64,000 nt of DNA from Bhargavaea ullalensis (GTDB taxonomy: Bacteria; Bacillota; Bacilli; Bacillales_A; Planococcaceae). A program made the translations under genes and the position numbers. Shown piece after piece: positions 8,233-16,691 of the stretch. Every line of letters starts with the position of its first letter. Position 1 is the first letter of the stretch. The stretch is taken from the NCBI RefSeq assembly GCF_040545425.1, contig NZ_JBEPLW010000015.1. The stretch is one strand, 5' to 3'. The notes beneath the pieces were generated by a model. The model had not been told where the DNA came from. It worked only from the letters and a program-made list of their open reading frames with translations, and made no database searches.

Positions 8233-9059
8233 CACTCATCCACCTCCACGATTTGTCTGTTCGTCAATGCCAACGCTTCCTGCATGCCGCGCTGCAGCGT
8301 GCTTGTCGTCGTGAATTCATTCAGGTCGATGCCGAGCGCCACGATCGTCTGCGCGATTTCCGGCCGGATGCCGACGAGCATGCAGCGCGCGCCGACGAGC
8401 CGCACTGCGTCCGCCGCCTGGATGATGTGATGGGCGACCATCGTGTCGACGACCGGGACACCCGTGATATCCAGGAGCACGACTTCAGATCGGTGCCGGA
8501 CCACGCCTTCCAGCAGGTTCTCCATGATCAGCTTCGCCCGCTCCGTGTCGATCGTCCCGACCAAAGGCATGACGCTCACCTTGTCCACGACCGGGATGAG
8601 GGAGGCCGACAGCTCCTGCAGGGCAATCTTCTGGAGCGAGACCGTCCGCTCCCATGTATTGGAGTAGGCCTCCACCACTTCTTCCCTGAGCGGACGGATC
8701 CATCCATTGAGGACTTCGAAGTATTCGGCGATGTTCCCGTCATTGATCACTTCCGCTTCCCAGAGCATGTCATAGACCGTGTCGGAGAAGTTCTCGATCG
8801 CTTTCATGACAAGCGTGATCGACCAGCCGAGACGGACGATTCGCTCAGAAAAGTCATGGAGCTTCGACTCGTACATCTGGCCGTCTTCCGTGAGGTTCGA
8901 GACGATCAGGCCCGCGAATTCGCGGCTTGTCCGCTCAACGACTTCATCCGGCATGATCTGGAAGAATCGGTCCCCGTGATCATCTTTCATCAGCTGTTTC
9001 CAGCGTTCAATAATTTCGTCAAGGTGGGTTTCGACAAATTGCGGCACCTTTTTATGCAT
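8232..9059 (-). CDS. rsbR: RsbR-type stressosome sensor protein
   Basis: A 276-aa protein with an N-terminal globin-like sensor region (about 1-150, four-helix sequence with HLDEIIERWKQLM) and a C-terminal STAS domain (about 155-270). The STAS part has the conserved LDITGVPVVDTMVAHHI motif, where threonine is the RsbT target, and GIRPEIAQTIVALGID. The start is ATG 9059 with a strong AAAGGAGG 10 nt upstream; the frame is open further upstream without a site. It is the first gene of the operon after the ndoA terminator. Confidence 0.93.
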   Translation of the reverse strand: MHKKVPQFVETHLDEIIERWKQLMKDDHGDRFFQIMPDEVVERTSREFAGLIVSNLTEDGQMYESKLHDFSERIVRLGWSITLVMKAIENFSDTVYDMLWEAEVINDGNIAEYFEVLNGWIRPLREEVVEAYSNTWERTVSLQKIALQELSASLIPVVDKVSVMPLVGTIDTERAKLIMENLLEGVVRHRSEVVLLDITGVPVVDTMVAHHIIQAADAVRLVGARCMLVGIRPEIAQTIVALGIDLNEFTTTSTLQRGMQEALALTNRQIVEVDE

Positions 9060-9173
9060 GGCCCGGAAGCCTCCTTTGGTATTGTTGCAGAACTGGTGAA
9101 AAGGTTTATTACTCCTATTGTATCGAAAAAGTGATCGGAGCACACGCGATAAGAAGAAATGGGCCGCCGGCGG

Positions 9174-9208
9174 AAAAAAATGCCGTCCGGCGCATGGCCG
9201 GACGGCAT
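9174..9208 (-). terminator. Rho-independent terminator after ndoA
   Basis: On the minus strand a 13-bp perfect stem (ATGCCGTCCGGC with its complement, 9180-9208) is followed by TTTTTTT. It separates the alr-ndoAI-ndoA unit from the sigma-B operon. Between it and rsbR only a -10-like TACAAT (minus strand, about 9116-9121) is seen, without a good -35. Confidence 0.88.
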
Positions 9209-9222
9209 CTTGATATGTATGC

Positions 9223-9573
9223 TCAAAATTTCACCAGGCCGAGACTCACTTCAAGCGCCTGTTCCACCTGCGCCATGAGTTCGTCGTCCAGATGCGTGAT
9301 CTTGTCGGTGAGGCGGGATTTGTCGATCGTCCGTACTTGCTCAAGCAAGATGACGGAATCCCGGTCAAAGCCGTGCTTCTCCGCGTCAATCTCCACATGG
9401 GTCGGCAGTTTCGCCTTCTGTATCTGCGCCGTGATGGCTGCGATGATCACCGTCGGGCTGAACCGGTTGCCAATGTCGTTCTGAATGACCAGGACGGGCC
9501 TTGTGCCGCCCTGTTCAGAACCGACCACCGGTGACAAATCTGCAAAGAATACGTCCCCGCGTTTTATGGCCAA
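9223..9573 (-). CDS. ndoA: EndoA/MazF mRNA interferase toxin
   Basis: A 116-aa PemK/MazF ribonuclease toxin. The family cuts single-stranded mRNA at short motifs, UACAU for the Bacillus enzyme. The start MAIKRGDVFFADLSPVVGSE and the motif GGTRPVLVIQND are characteristic. It begins 4 bp after ndoAI, a normal antitoxin-toxin order. Full length. Confidence 0.96.
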   Translation of the reverse strand: MAIKRGDVFFADLSPVVGSEQGGTRPVLVIQNDIGNRFSPTVIIAAITAQIQKAKLPTHVEIDAEKHGFDRDSVILLEQVRTIDKSRLTDKITHLDDELMAQVEQALEVSLGLVKF

Positions 9574-9577
9574 AATT

Positions 9578-9901
9578 TCATCCTCCGCTTACGAGTCGCT
9601 CCAATGTGTGCTCCGCTTCATATTCCGCGTACAAGCATTCAGTTGCGATGGAAAGATTGATATGTGACATTTCCACGTAGCCCTTCATCATCGCTTCCCG
9701 TATAAGATTTGTTTGGTTGTCCTCCGTGCGGCCCTTTGTCGAAAGATAGACATAGCCGTCGCCGTCCGCGCTCATGCTGCCGGACGTTTCGGCAATGCCG
9801 CGAAGCATCTGCTCCGGGATCCTCACGATGACTTCCTCATGGTTCTCTCTATTTCTCACAGCAAACACCTCCGACGCATCCGTCCCTTTAATCAGTCCCA
9901 T
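9578..9901 (-). CDS. ndoAI: EndoAI/MazE antitoxin
   Basis: A 107-aa antitoxin of the EndoAI type. The N-terminal half (EEVIVRIPEQMLRGI) corresponds to the ribbon-helix-helix DNA-binding part. The C-terminal part (MKGYVEMSHINLSIATE, then ERLVSGG) matches the Bacillus toxin-binding tail. It is slightly longer than the Bacillus protein (93 aa), with an N-terminal extension of about 15 residues. No good ribosome binding site precedes the ATG, only GATGG, so the N-terminus is less certain. A TATGAT hexamer lies directly before the ATG; whether it is a -10 element is unclear. Confidence 0.9.
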   Translation of the reverse strand: MGLIKGTDASEVFAVRNRENHEEVIVRIPEQMLRGIAETSGSMSADGDGYVYLSTKGRTEDNQTNLIREAMMKGYVEMSHINLSIATECLYAEYEAEHTLERLVSGG

Positions 9902-10013
9902 CCATCATACCATCGGACGGGCCCCTTGAAAAGACACGGAAGGAAGCATTTTGACAAAGTTCCCCCGAAAAGAGGCTGAACCGTGTCGTTTCATGTCGGA
10001 GTGTCGCTTTCTT

Positions 10014-11147
10014 CTATCCTTCCCAATCCACTCTTCTATAAACCCTCGGAATGCGTTTGGACAAAGTGACGACGACTTCATAGGGAATCGTCCCGAGCCG
10101 CCTTGCCCATTCATCCGCCGTGACTTCTTCATCCCCCTGGCGCCCGATGAGCACCACCGGCTCGCCCGGCTCCATCTCGCCGGGCAGCCGGATCATGCAC
10201 TGGTCCATGCAGATCCGCCCGACAATCGGAACCCGGCTGCCGCCGACCAGCACGTCCTGTCCGCCCAGACCGCGAAGCAGCCCGTCCGCGTAGCCGATCG
10301 GGAGTGTGCCGATCCATTCGTCGTCCGCTGCCTCATAGGTGGCACCGTAGCTCACCGTGTCGCCCTTGCGGATTTTCTTCACATGGACGAGCCGGCTCTC
10401 CAGGGTCAGGGCGGGCTGAAGCGTGAACGGCATGTTGCGGGCGGCATGGTCCGAAGCCGGAATGCCGTACATGGAAATGCCGAGCCGGACCGCATCAAAC
10501 CGGCTGCCCGGATGCAGGTAGGTCGCCGCGCTGTTTGAAGCATGGACGAGCCTCGGCTTTTCAGGAAGCGTGCCGATCAGCTCCCGGAACCGGTCTTCCT
10601 GCAGCCGCTGCACTCCGCAATCCTCGTCGTCCGCCTTGGCGAAATGGGTGAATGCGCCGTCGATGACGATGTCCGCTGCCCGCGCGGCTTCCCATGCCCC
10701 GAGCAGTTCCTCTTCCGTCCTCATGCCGATCCGGCCCATGCCGGTATCGAGCTTCAGATGGACTTTCAGCGGAACGTCCAAATTCTTCGAGCGCAATGCC
10801 GCACTGCGCATCCATCGGGCCGAGTCCGCGGTCACCGTGATATGGTGCGCGGCCGCCACTTCAACGAACGGAAGGGGGGCGGCGCCGAGAAGCAGGATAT
10901 CCGCTTCCAGGCCCGCCTCCCTCAGTTCCACCGCCTCTTCCGGCGTTGCGACGGCGAGCATCGATGCCCCGGCACCGAGCGCCGCCTCCGCCACCCGGAC
11001 GGCTCCGTGCCCGTAGCCGTCCGCCTTCACGACCGCGATCAGCTCCGTCTCAGGGCCGATCCGGTCTTTCGTGTTTCTCACATTTGTCCTGATGGCCTCC
11101 AGGTCGATCACCGCCCGTGTCGGCCGTCCCCATTCCGTCTGTTCCAT
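10014..11147 (-). CDS. alr: Alanine racemase
   Basis: A 377-aa PLP-dependent racemase that converts L-alanine to D-alanine for peptidoglycan. The PLP lysine is K41 in VVKADGYGHG. The second catalytic tyrosine lies in the DTVSYGATYEA segment. CMDQCM near residue 310 is also conserved. The start is ATG 11147 with GGAGG upstream; an earlier in-frame ATG at 11180 has no site and would add 11 residues not seen in the family. With ddl and murF in the same window it forms part of the D-Ala branch of cell-wall synthesis. Confidence 0.95.
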   Translation of the reverse strand: MEQTEWGRPTRAVIDLEAIRTNVRNTKDRIGPETELIAVVKADGYGHGAVRVAEAALGAGASMLAVATPEEAVELREAGLEADILLLGAAPLPFVEVAAAHHITVTADSARWMRSAALRSKNLDVPLKVHLKLDTGMGRIGMRTEEELLGAWEAARAADIVIDGAFTHFAKADDEDCGVQRLQEDRFRELIGTLPEKPRLVHASNSAATYLHPGSRFDAVRLGISMYGIPASDHAARNMPFTLQPALTLESRLVHVKKIRKGDTVSYGATYEAADDEWIGTLPIGYADGLLRGLGGQDVLVGGSRVPIVGRICMDQCMIRLPGEMEPGEPVVLIGRQGDEEVTADEWARRLGTIPYEVVVTLSKRIPRVYRRVDWEG

Positions 11148-11218
11148 GTTGCACCGCGCTCCTCCCGTTGTCGGTTCCATTATCCGCCCGCCGGGAGAAT
11201 CGAGTCAATACGCTTTTC

Positions 11219-12364
11219 TCACTTCTGCTCGGACTTGACGAGCGACGTGGCGACTTCCACCATCTCTTCGCGGGACAGTCCGTTTGAGGCGATGAAGTAG
11301 GACACGCCGTCCTGCTCCCAGCTGATCGAGTTGTCGGTGATGGCACCGATCGTGAACCCGAGGTCCGCCGGATCGCCTTCCGCGAAGACCGGAACGACCG
11401 ACTCGGCCGGGGCCTGCGCCTTTTCCTGCACGATGATGAAATCTTTCTCGCCGCCGAACGTCAGGTAGACGCGCTTGTCGCTGCCCTTGCCGACTGTTTC
11501 TTCTTCCAGGAGGTCGACGCCTTCCCACTTGAGGATCGGATAAGATGTTCTGAATTCCTCTCCGTCCAATTCGGCGCCGGCTTCGTCATTTCCTTCTTCA
11601 TCCTGGGATTCTTCGGAAGATCCGTCCTTGGACACGTCGCCGCCCTTCTGCTCGCCGGACTCTTCGCCTTCGTCGTCTTCCTCGTCATCCTCGTCAACGG
11701 CGGCAGCGCCTTTTTTGTCCTTCGCCGGCGCGGCATGTTTCTCGGCCGCATAGTCTGCCGCATCGCGGTCCGTGCCGAGGGAGATTTTCTTGAAGGAGAT
11801 CTTGATCTGTTCTTCCTTGTTTTCATCGAGCACCGACACCTTCACCGGCAGGAGCGATTTCTTGTCGATGTGGATGCGCTGATACGGAAGCATCTTCCGG
11901 TGATTGTTGCGCGTCGCGGTCTCAAACACATATTCCTTCTCTTCTTCCTTCATCGTCGCCTTCTTGTCCGCCCGGATGTCTTCCGCAAGCGCGCCGATGA
12001 GATAAGCCTGGCTGTTCTTCTCCGGCCAGTCGCTCTGGAATTTGTACGTCTTGCCGACCGACGGCGTGACGACAAACACTCCCTCTTTGTTCCGGAGGAT
12101 CATCTGGGCTTCATCCGATCCGTCCTGCGTGACGCTCACGCGGTAGTAATCCGGCTTCGTATGCCACACTTCCACGTCGTACAATCTCGGTTCCTGGCCG
12201 GTCCGGATTTCCATGACCGCCGTAAGCTCGTATCCTTTGGCATCGGTCCATTTGCCGCTCAGCTTTTTCATGACGTCTTCCTTCGACTGTGCGCCGCATG
12301 CCGACACGAGCAATGCGAGCACGATGAGCATCCCTGCCAATATCCGGCTCCGCAAATCCTTCAC
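11219..12364 (-). CDS. YdcC-like lipoprotein (LolA/LppX fold) with acidic linker
   Basis: A 381-aa lipoprotein: signal peptide 1-22 and lipobox LVSAC with lipidated Cys23. It corresponds by gene order to Bacillus ydcC, an outer-surface lipoprotein of the LolA-like lipid-carrier fold. Residues 30-200 (WTDAKGYELTAVMEIRTG, KTYKFQSDW) fit that fold and the C-terminal ~110 residues (FTIGAITDNSISWEQDG) look like a DUF4367-type domain. Between them, about residues 210-270, is a low-complexity linker dominated by Asp/Glu/Ser/Lys, which looks lineage specific. It lies between acpS and alr on the same strand. Confidence 0.8.
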   Translation of the reverse strand: MKDLRSRILAGMLIVLALLVSACGAQSKEDVMKKLSGKWTDAKGYELTAVMEIRTGQEPRLYDVEVWHTKPDYYRVSVTQDGSDEAQMILRNKEGVFVVTPSVGKTYKFQSDWPEKNSQAYLIGALAEDIRADKKATMKEEEKEYVFETATRNNHRKMLPYQRIHIDKKSLLPVKVSVLDENKEEQIKISFKKISLGTDRDAADYAAEKHAAPAKDKKGAAAVDEDDEEDDEGEESGEQKGGDVSKDGSSEESQDEEGNDEAGAELDGEEFRTSYPILKWEGVDLLEEETVGKGSDKRVYLTFGGEKDFIIVQEKAQAPAESVVPVFAEGDPADLGFTIGAITDNSISWEQDGVSYFIASNGLSREEMVEVATSLVKSEQK

Positions 12365-12413
12365 CCTTTCTCATTTCGCTCCTGTGGAACATCCTATGAG
12401 AGAGGGGGTCGGT

Positions 12414-12788
12414 TTATTCGGACGAGACCGGCGGATTGCCGCACAGGATCACCTGCGCGGCAGCGTATTCCTTCGCATGGGTAATCGACACAAATCCATC
12501 CACCTGCGCGTCTTTGAAATAAAGGACGGGCCGGCCGTTCGTTCCGTTCAGCACCGCGATGTCGGTGAATGCGCAGTGTTTCCCGATTCCGGTTCCGAGC
12601 GCCTTGGCAAATGCCTCCTTCGCCGAAAACCGCCCGGCCAGAAACTCTGTCCGCCTTCCTTCATTTAATGAATCATAGCGGTCGAGTTCCGCCCGGGTCA
12701 GGATCCGTTCCCGGAAGCGGCCGCTCCTCCCGTCCAGCCGGCGGATCCGCTCCATCTCCACGATGTCCAGCCCGATTCCAGTGATCAT
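12414..12788 (-). CDS. acpS: Holo-[acyl-carrier-protein] synthase
   Basis: A 124-aa phosphopantetheinyl transferase that transfers 4'-phosphopantetheine from CoA to ACP for fatty acid synthesis. The metal-binding GIGLDIVEMERI is at residues 4-15 and GRFSAKEAFAKALGTGIG at about 52-69. Length matches the family (about 120 aa). The gene is divergent from the rhomboid gene, with 67 bp between them. Confidence 0.95.
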   Translation of the reverse strand: MITGIGLDIVEMERIRRLDGRSGRFRERILTRAELDRYDSLNEGRRTEFLAGRFSAKEAFAKALGTGIGKHCAFTDIAVLNGTNGRPVLYFKDAQVDGFVSITHAKEYAAAQVILCGNPPVSSE

Positions 12789-12855
12789 CCGGTCTCCCTA
12801 CTTTCTGAGCCGCGCCAAACGCGGTATACTGGTTTTATGATATTGAGGTGAATCT

Positions 12856-13467
12856 ATGTTTATCAGAAGAGAAAGCTTTTCCGAATACATCCGGTTCTAC
12901 CCGGTCGTGTCCGCGCTGATCGCGATCAACCTGATCGTCTTTGTGATCACGCTCATTCCGGGCATCGGCGATCTCGTCATGTACCAGGGCATGGGCATCA
13001 ACAGCCAGATCGCGGCCGGCGACTGGTGGCGCTTCGTCACGCCGATGTTCCTGCACGCCGGCTTCATGCACGTGCTGTTCAACATGTTCGCCCTTTTCCT
13101 GTTCGGCCCGGAACTCGAACGGCTCGCCGGGAAAGTCCGCTTCGTGAACCTGTACTTCCTCGCGGGCCTGTTCGGCAACGTCGCTTCTTACTTCCTGCAT
13201 GACGGATCCTACGCCTACGTCGGGGCAAGCGGCGCCATCTACGGCATCTTCGGCGCATTCGGGGCGCTCGTCTATTATACGAAAAACGCCTTCCCGCAGC
13301 TGCGCGGCATCATCATGCCGATCATCGTCATCTCCATCATCATGACGTTCCTGACCCCGAACATCAACATCACCGCCCACATCACCGGCCTCCTCGTCGG
13401 CTTCATCACGGGCCTGAGCTACTTCAACCCGAAAAACATCACCAGCTGGCGGAAAACCCGCCGGTGA
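12856..13467 (+). CDS. Rhomboid-family intramembrane serine protease
   Basis: A 203-aa membrane protein with six predicted hydrophobic segments. The catalytic dyad is Ser125 in GASGAIYG and His175 in NITAHITGLLVG. The HAGFMHVLFNM motif (67-77) is the usual oxyanion region, and GDWWRFVTPMFLH (56-67) is typical of Bacillus rhomboids such as YdcA. It sits where ydcA sits in Bacillus, but its orientation is opposite to its neighbours. A TATACT -10 lies 20 bp before the AGGTG ribosome binding site; the -35 is weak. Confidence 0.93.
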   Translation: MFIRRESFSEYIRFYPVVSALIAINLIVFVITLIPGIGDLVMYQGMGINSQIAAGDWWRFVTPMFLHAGFMHVLFNMFALFLFGPELERLAGKVRFVNLYFLAGLFGNVASYFLHDGSYAYVGASGAIYGIFGAFGALVYYTKNAFPQLRGIIMPIIVISIIMTFLTPNINITAHITGLLVGFITGLSYFNPKNITSWRKTRR

Positions 13468-13470
13468 ATG

Positions 13471-13503
13471 AAACCGTCCCGCTGCCGCGGGACGGTTTTG
13501 TTG
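13471..13503 (+). terminator. Rho-independent terminator after the rhomboid gene
   Basis: Stem ACCGTCCCG-CTGC-CGGGACGGT is followed by TTTTG directly after the stop codon. The tandem array begins about 10 bp after it. Confidence 0.85.
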
Positions 13504-13513
13504 TGGTGGCGGG

Positions 13514-13703
13514 GACAAGTGAGGAGAGTTGGCGTCCGAGTGAGGAGAGTTTGGCCTCAAAAAGGCGGCCCGGTTATGAGTGGCGCAAGTTTGGCCCCGA
13601 GTGGCGCAAGTTGGCTCGCGAGTGGCGCAAGTTGAGCCTCGAGTGGCGCAAGTTGGCTCGCGAGTGGCGCAAGTTGAGCCTCGAGTGGCGCAAGTTGGCT
13701 CGT
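13514..13703 (+). repeat. Intergenic tandem array A (21-bp pitch, 42-bp alternation)
   Basis: Six intact 21-bp units start at 13578, 13599, 13620, 13641, 13662 and 13683, each with GAGTGGCGCAAGTT followed by a variable 7 bases. Diverged units start at about 13517 and 13538. From the second intact unit the variable part alternates between GGCTCGC and GAGCCTC, giving a 42-bp higher-order repeat; GGCTC and GAGCC are reverse complements, so successive units can pair. The array lies between the rhomboid terminator and the convergent dinB-like gene. It is open in one frame but has no ribosome binding site. Confidence 0.95.
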
Positions 13704-13711
13704 GGATCTTT

Positions 13712-14188
13712 TCACCCGCCGATTGATTTCACGATTCGCTTGATCGTCTCCAGGTGCAGGGCCTCATGATAGAAGGAGAATAGCAGCGTCTCACCCGAAG
13801 TACGGAAAGTGACACCCATTTTATTCGTGAACGGATCGGGCAATGGTTCATCCAATCTTCCTCTGCGGCCCAGCCGGATTTCTTCAGGCTGCCGTTCGAG
13901 CACTTTCCGGATTTCTGCAATGCGCGGAGGAACTCCCGTCCAGCCGGCAGGGCTCGTCCCCGCAGCAAAATATTCGCTGAATGAGGACGGAAGACCCGAA
14001 TCCTCGCCCATCACCTCATACACGAGCCGCCCCTGGATGAAGGCGATGTGACCGAAGTTCCAGCGGATGCTGTTGTTGAAGCCGGGCGGCACCTGGTCCG
14101 CCAGAGATTCCGGGATGGCCCCCATTTCAATCAAAGTCAGTTTGCGCACCGTCTCCATATGCCGGAAGATCAAATCCTCCATCTCCAT
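13712..14188 (-). CDS. DinB/YfiT-like four-helix metal-binding protein
   Basis: A 158-aa protein of the DinB-like superfamily, possibly thiol-dependent transferases. Family histidines are visible in WNFGHIAF near residue 45 and FYHEALHLETIK near 140. The substrate is unknown. The gene is a single unit; array A begins right after its stop codon on the other side. Start ATG 14188, with a second ATG two codons later. Confidence 0.8.
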   Translation of the reverse strand: MEMEDLIFRHMETVRKLTLIEMGAIPESLADQVPPGFNNSIRWNFGHIAFIQGRLVYEVMGEDSGLPSSFSEYFAAGTSPAGWTGVPPRIAEIRKVLERQPEEIRLGRRGRLDEPLPDPFTNKMGVTFRTSGETLLFSFYHEALHLETIKRIVKSIGG

Positions 14189-14210
14189 CCTTCCCCTTTC
14201 CCAGGAAAAA

Positions 14211-14239
14211 TAAAGGCCTTCCGAATGATCCGGAAGACC
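14211..14239 (-). terminator. Rho-independent terminator after the 97-aa membrane protein
   Basis: On the minus strand the stem GGTCTTCCG/CGGAAGGCC (one T-G pair) is followed by TTTATTTTT. It ends the cshA-distal unit HAD-ydbS-ydbT-small membrane gene. Confidence 0.75.
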
Positions 14240-14284
14240 CGATCTCTTGTTTCATTCTCCCTGCAGCCGAAAATTCCTGCCCGG

Positions 14285-14578
14285 TCAATAAGGCTGAATC
14301 CAGCCGAAGTCCTGCATGTATAGACATACTGAAAACAGGACGAGCACCGCCGTCAATAAAACCGGTGTCCGCATCACCCATGCCGATAGCCGCTTCCTGA
14401 ACACGACGGCCAGTCCGCCGAGCAGAGCAAAGACGATCAGCTCCGGAAACGCGAGGAACACCGTCACATCTCCCATGAGAACGAATACTTCCAGCAGGAC
14501 GGCATAACCGGCAAGCCGGAGTTGATCGGCATGGAACCGAATCCGCAGCAACAACCCCGTCCATCCACCTTTATTCAT
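14285..14578 (-). CDS. Small membrane protein coupled to YdbT (function unknown)
   Basis: A 97-aa protein with three hydrophobic stretches (about 22-40, 43-58 and 70-88) and a positively charged start. I do not recognise a family. Its ATG overlaps the last codons of the ydbT-like gene (CATGAATAA), so it is translationally coupled to it. A link to the PH-domain membrane complex is possible but is inference from position only. Confidence 0.6.
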   Translation of the reverse strand: MNKGGWTGLLLRIRFHADQLRLAGYAVLLEVFVLMGDVTVFLAFPELIVFALLGGLAVVFRKRLSAWVMRTPVLLTAVLVLFSVCLYMQDFGWIQPY

Positions 14579-16121
14579 GGGCGGCTCCCCCGTTCACCGG
14601 GATTGCTTCCCGGCCCTTCCGGTGTTGAGGATCATACCAGGCCATGATCCGCTCCGCATCTGAGCGGTCGATGTGGCGCATCGGGGCGACCGATGCGCCC
14701 GTCCCCGACTTGAACGATGCATTCACCGTGGCGACGTCTTTCCGCTTCTGGAAAACGGTCTGGCGCACTTGGAGCGACTGGATCCGCCTGCGGAACACGT
14801 AGACGGTCTGAAGAGCGAACCCTCTCCAGCGCACCGTCAGCTGCCGGCCGGAAATGGCCCAGCCGGCCGAACGGTGCTGCCACATCCCGAGCAGGATTGC
14901 GGCCGGCACGAGCAGGAGCGTCAGCAGGCCATACGGGAACAAGAACCAGGAAGCCAGTCCGATGACCGGGATCATCCAGACAAAGTCAATCCGGTAAAAG
15001 TAAGGCCGGGACCGGTCCGGTGTCCGGGCAAGCTCCGCACCGAGCTCCAGTTCCGGAAACAATTCGCCGAGCAGCTCATGCACGCGCTCTTGCTTCACGA
15101 GCGGGAACAGGCTGATGACCGCACCGGCTTCTTCCCCGCCGCCCGCACTGTGCACTTTGACGGAGCGGTAGCCGAACATCTTCTGGAACGGGTTCTCGCT
15201 CACCCGCACCGCCTGAATCCGCTTGAGCGGAACGGTCATTCTCTTTTTCTCGAGCAGCCCGCGGGAAATGAACAGATCGTCGCCGTCAAATGCGACCTGG
15301 AACCCGTAGAACGACAGGAATGTCCAGACAACCGAAATCACCCAGCCGACGAGCATCACCGCCAGCACAACGAGTGCAACGAGGAACACGCCGAACTTCA
15401 CGAACGCGGCAAGTTCATCAAAGATCAGCTCATATGGCAGGATATCCGAGAACTGCGACAGCAGCACCGCCATCCCGGAGAAGATCAGCCCGATCCGGCC
15501 GGAAATCGCGGACAGGAACACGATGTCCCGGTTCCCCATCCGGAAGACGGTCCTCGCCGTCTCTTCTTCTGCCGGAAGTTCAGGCATTGCCACTCTCTCT
15601 TCCGTCCCGGCGGTGGCAACACCTCCGTCCGCCGGCATTCGCTTCAACCGCTTCGCTTCGGCGATTTCCAGGCTCACCCGGTCCGCTTCCGCCCGGGTGA
15701 CCGCCGTCAGCTCCGCCTCCGCCTGATCCTTCCCGGAACCGCCCGCCGTCTCGACCTTCACCTTCACGAGGCCGAACGGGCGGTGGAAAATGCCTTCGGT
15801 GTAATCCAGGCTCTGGATTCGCTCAAACGGAATGTACCGCTTCTTTTTTACAAACAAGCCATGCTCGATCCGCAATTCGCCGTCCTCGAACCAATAGACG
15901 AACCGCTTCCACTTGATGAGCCCCGCCACCGCGGTGAAGACGATGAACAGGCCGAAGATGAAGATCGAGATATTATCAAGCCAGAAGTTCCCCGTTTTCT
16001 CGCGGCCGAGCCCGTTGGCGACGACAATGACGATCAGCGGGAGGATCGCTTCCTTCAGCGTCTTCACGAGCTCGATGACGGCAGTGATCGGGTGCAGCCG
16101 GTGACGTTCCTCAGACATCAT
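14571..16121 (-). CDS. YdbT-like membrane protein with bacterial PH domains
   Basis: A 516-aa membrane protein, homologous by order and motifs to Bacillus YdbT (about 490 aa). It has bacterial pleckstrin-like (bPH2) domains following transmembrane pairs: residues ~55-130 (KKKRYIPFERIQSLDYTEG), ~265-335 (KKRMTVPLKRIQAVRVSENP) and ~420-500 (VYVFRRRIQSLQVRQTVFQ). Role unknown; YdbS/YdbT pairs are linked to envelope stress and antimicrobial resistance in Bacillus. It overlaps ydbS by 11 bp; the start could be ATG 16121 or 16118. Residues about 160-195 form a charged insert. Confidence 0.85.
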   Translation of the reverse strand: MMSEERHRLHPITAVIELVKTLKEAILPLIVIVVANGLGREKTGNFWLDNISIFIFGLFIVFTAVAGLIKWKRFVYWFEDGELRIEHGLFVKKKRYIPFERIQSLDYTEGIFHRPFGLVKVKVETAGGSGKDQAEAELTAVTRAEADRVSLEIAEAKRLKRMPADGGVATAGTEERVAMPELPAEEETARTVFRMGNRDIVFLSAISGRIGLIFSGMAVLLSQFSDILPYELIFDELAAFVKFGVFLVALVVLAVMLVGWVISVVWTFLSFYGFQVAFDGDDLFISRGLLEKKRMTVPLKRIQAVRVSENPFQKMFGYRSVKVHSAGGGEEAGAVISLFPLVKQERVHELLGELFPELELGAELARTPDRSRPYFYRIDFVWMIPVIGLASWFLFPYGLLTLLLVPAAILLGMWQHRSAGWAISGRQLTVRWRGFALQTVYVFRRRIQSLQVRQTVFQKRKDVATVNASFKSGTGASVAPMRHIDRSDAERIMAWYDPQHRKGREAIPVNGGAAHE

Positions 16122-16590
16122 CTTCCGCCACCCTCGCAAGCGCGGAAATCCGGCCCCTCAGATCATCGGCTTCCTCCATCTGGAGCGCCGGAATCTCATG
16201 GGTCGTCGCCGCCGTCGACACTGTGATCCCCGCAAGCCCGTACTTCCGCAAAATCGGCCCCTGGCTCGTATCCACGTGCTGCACCCGCACCATCGGCACA
16301 AGCGTCCGCTTCACGATGAACAGGCCGTGCTGCAGCTCGATCTCCGTCTCCCGCACTTCATAGCGCCAGCGCCGCCAGCGGATTTTCGGAAACAGCCCGA
16401 TCAGCAAATACCCCAGCAAAATCGGGACAGCCGCCGAAACGATATAAATCCAGACAGGCCCTTCAAATATGTAAGCCAGCACACTCGCCGCGATCGCCGG
16501 AACGAGGACCATCAGCGTATAAAAGACGCCGTGGATCCTCCACACCGTGAGCCCCTTCCTTGAAATCCGGTTGGCCGGTTCTCTTCTCAT
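16111..16590 (-). CDS. YdbS-like PH-domain membrane protein
   Basis: A 159-aa protein, the same length as Bacillus YdbS. Two transmembrane segments (about 15-60) are followed by one bPH2 domain with ELQHGLFIVKRTLVPMVRVQ and DTSQGPILRKYGLAGI. The start is ATG 16590 with AGGGGTG upstream; a longer frame from 16650 lacks a site. It forms a pair with the overlapping ydbT-like gene and probably a membrane complex. Confidence 0.87.
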   Translation of the reverse strand: MRREPANRISRKGLTVWRIHGVFYTLMVLVPAIAASVLAYIFEGPVWIYIVSAAVPILLGYLLIGLFPKIRWRRWRYEVRETEIELQHGLFIVKRTLVPMVRVQHVDTSQGPILRKYGLAGITVSTAATTHEIPALQMEEADDLRGRISALARVAEDDV

Positions 16591-16691
16591 CCCGCTCACC
16601 CCTTCTTCTCTCTTCCTATTGTATACGGAACGGGAGGGGAAGGGTTTCAAATTGAAACTTCAATTTGAGGAACATCAAAACAAGCTGCCCT

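Noticed and set aside
9899..9935. Leaderless ndoAI transcript from the TATGAT just before the ATG
   Set aside because: No acceptable -35 at 16-18 bp, and the gene is also reachable from alr transcription; too weak to annotate.
13464..13769. Protein with WRKLARE/WRKLSLE heptad repeats
   Set aside because: The frame exists only because a 21-bp unit keeps any frame open. There is no ribosome binding site and a terminator precedes it.
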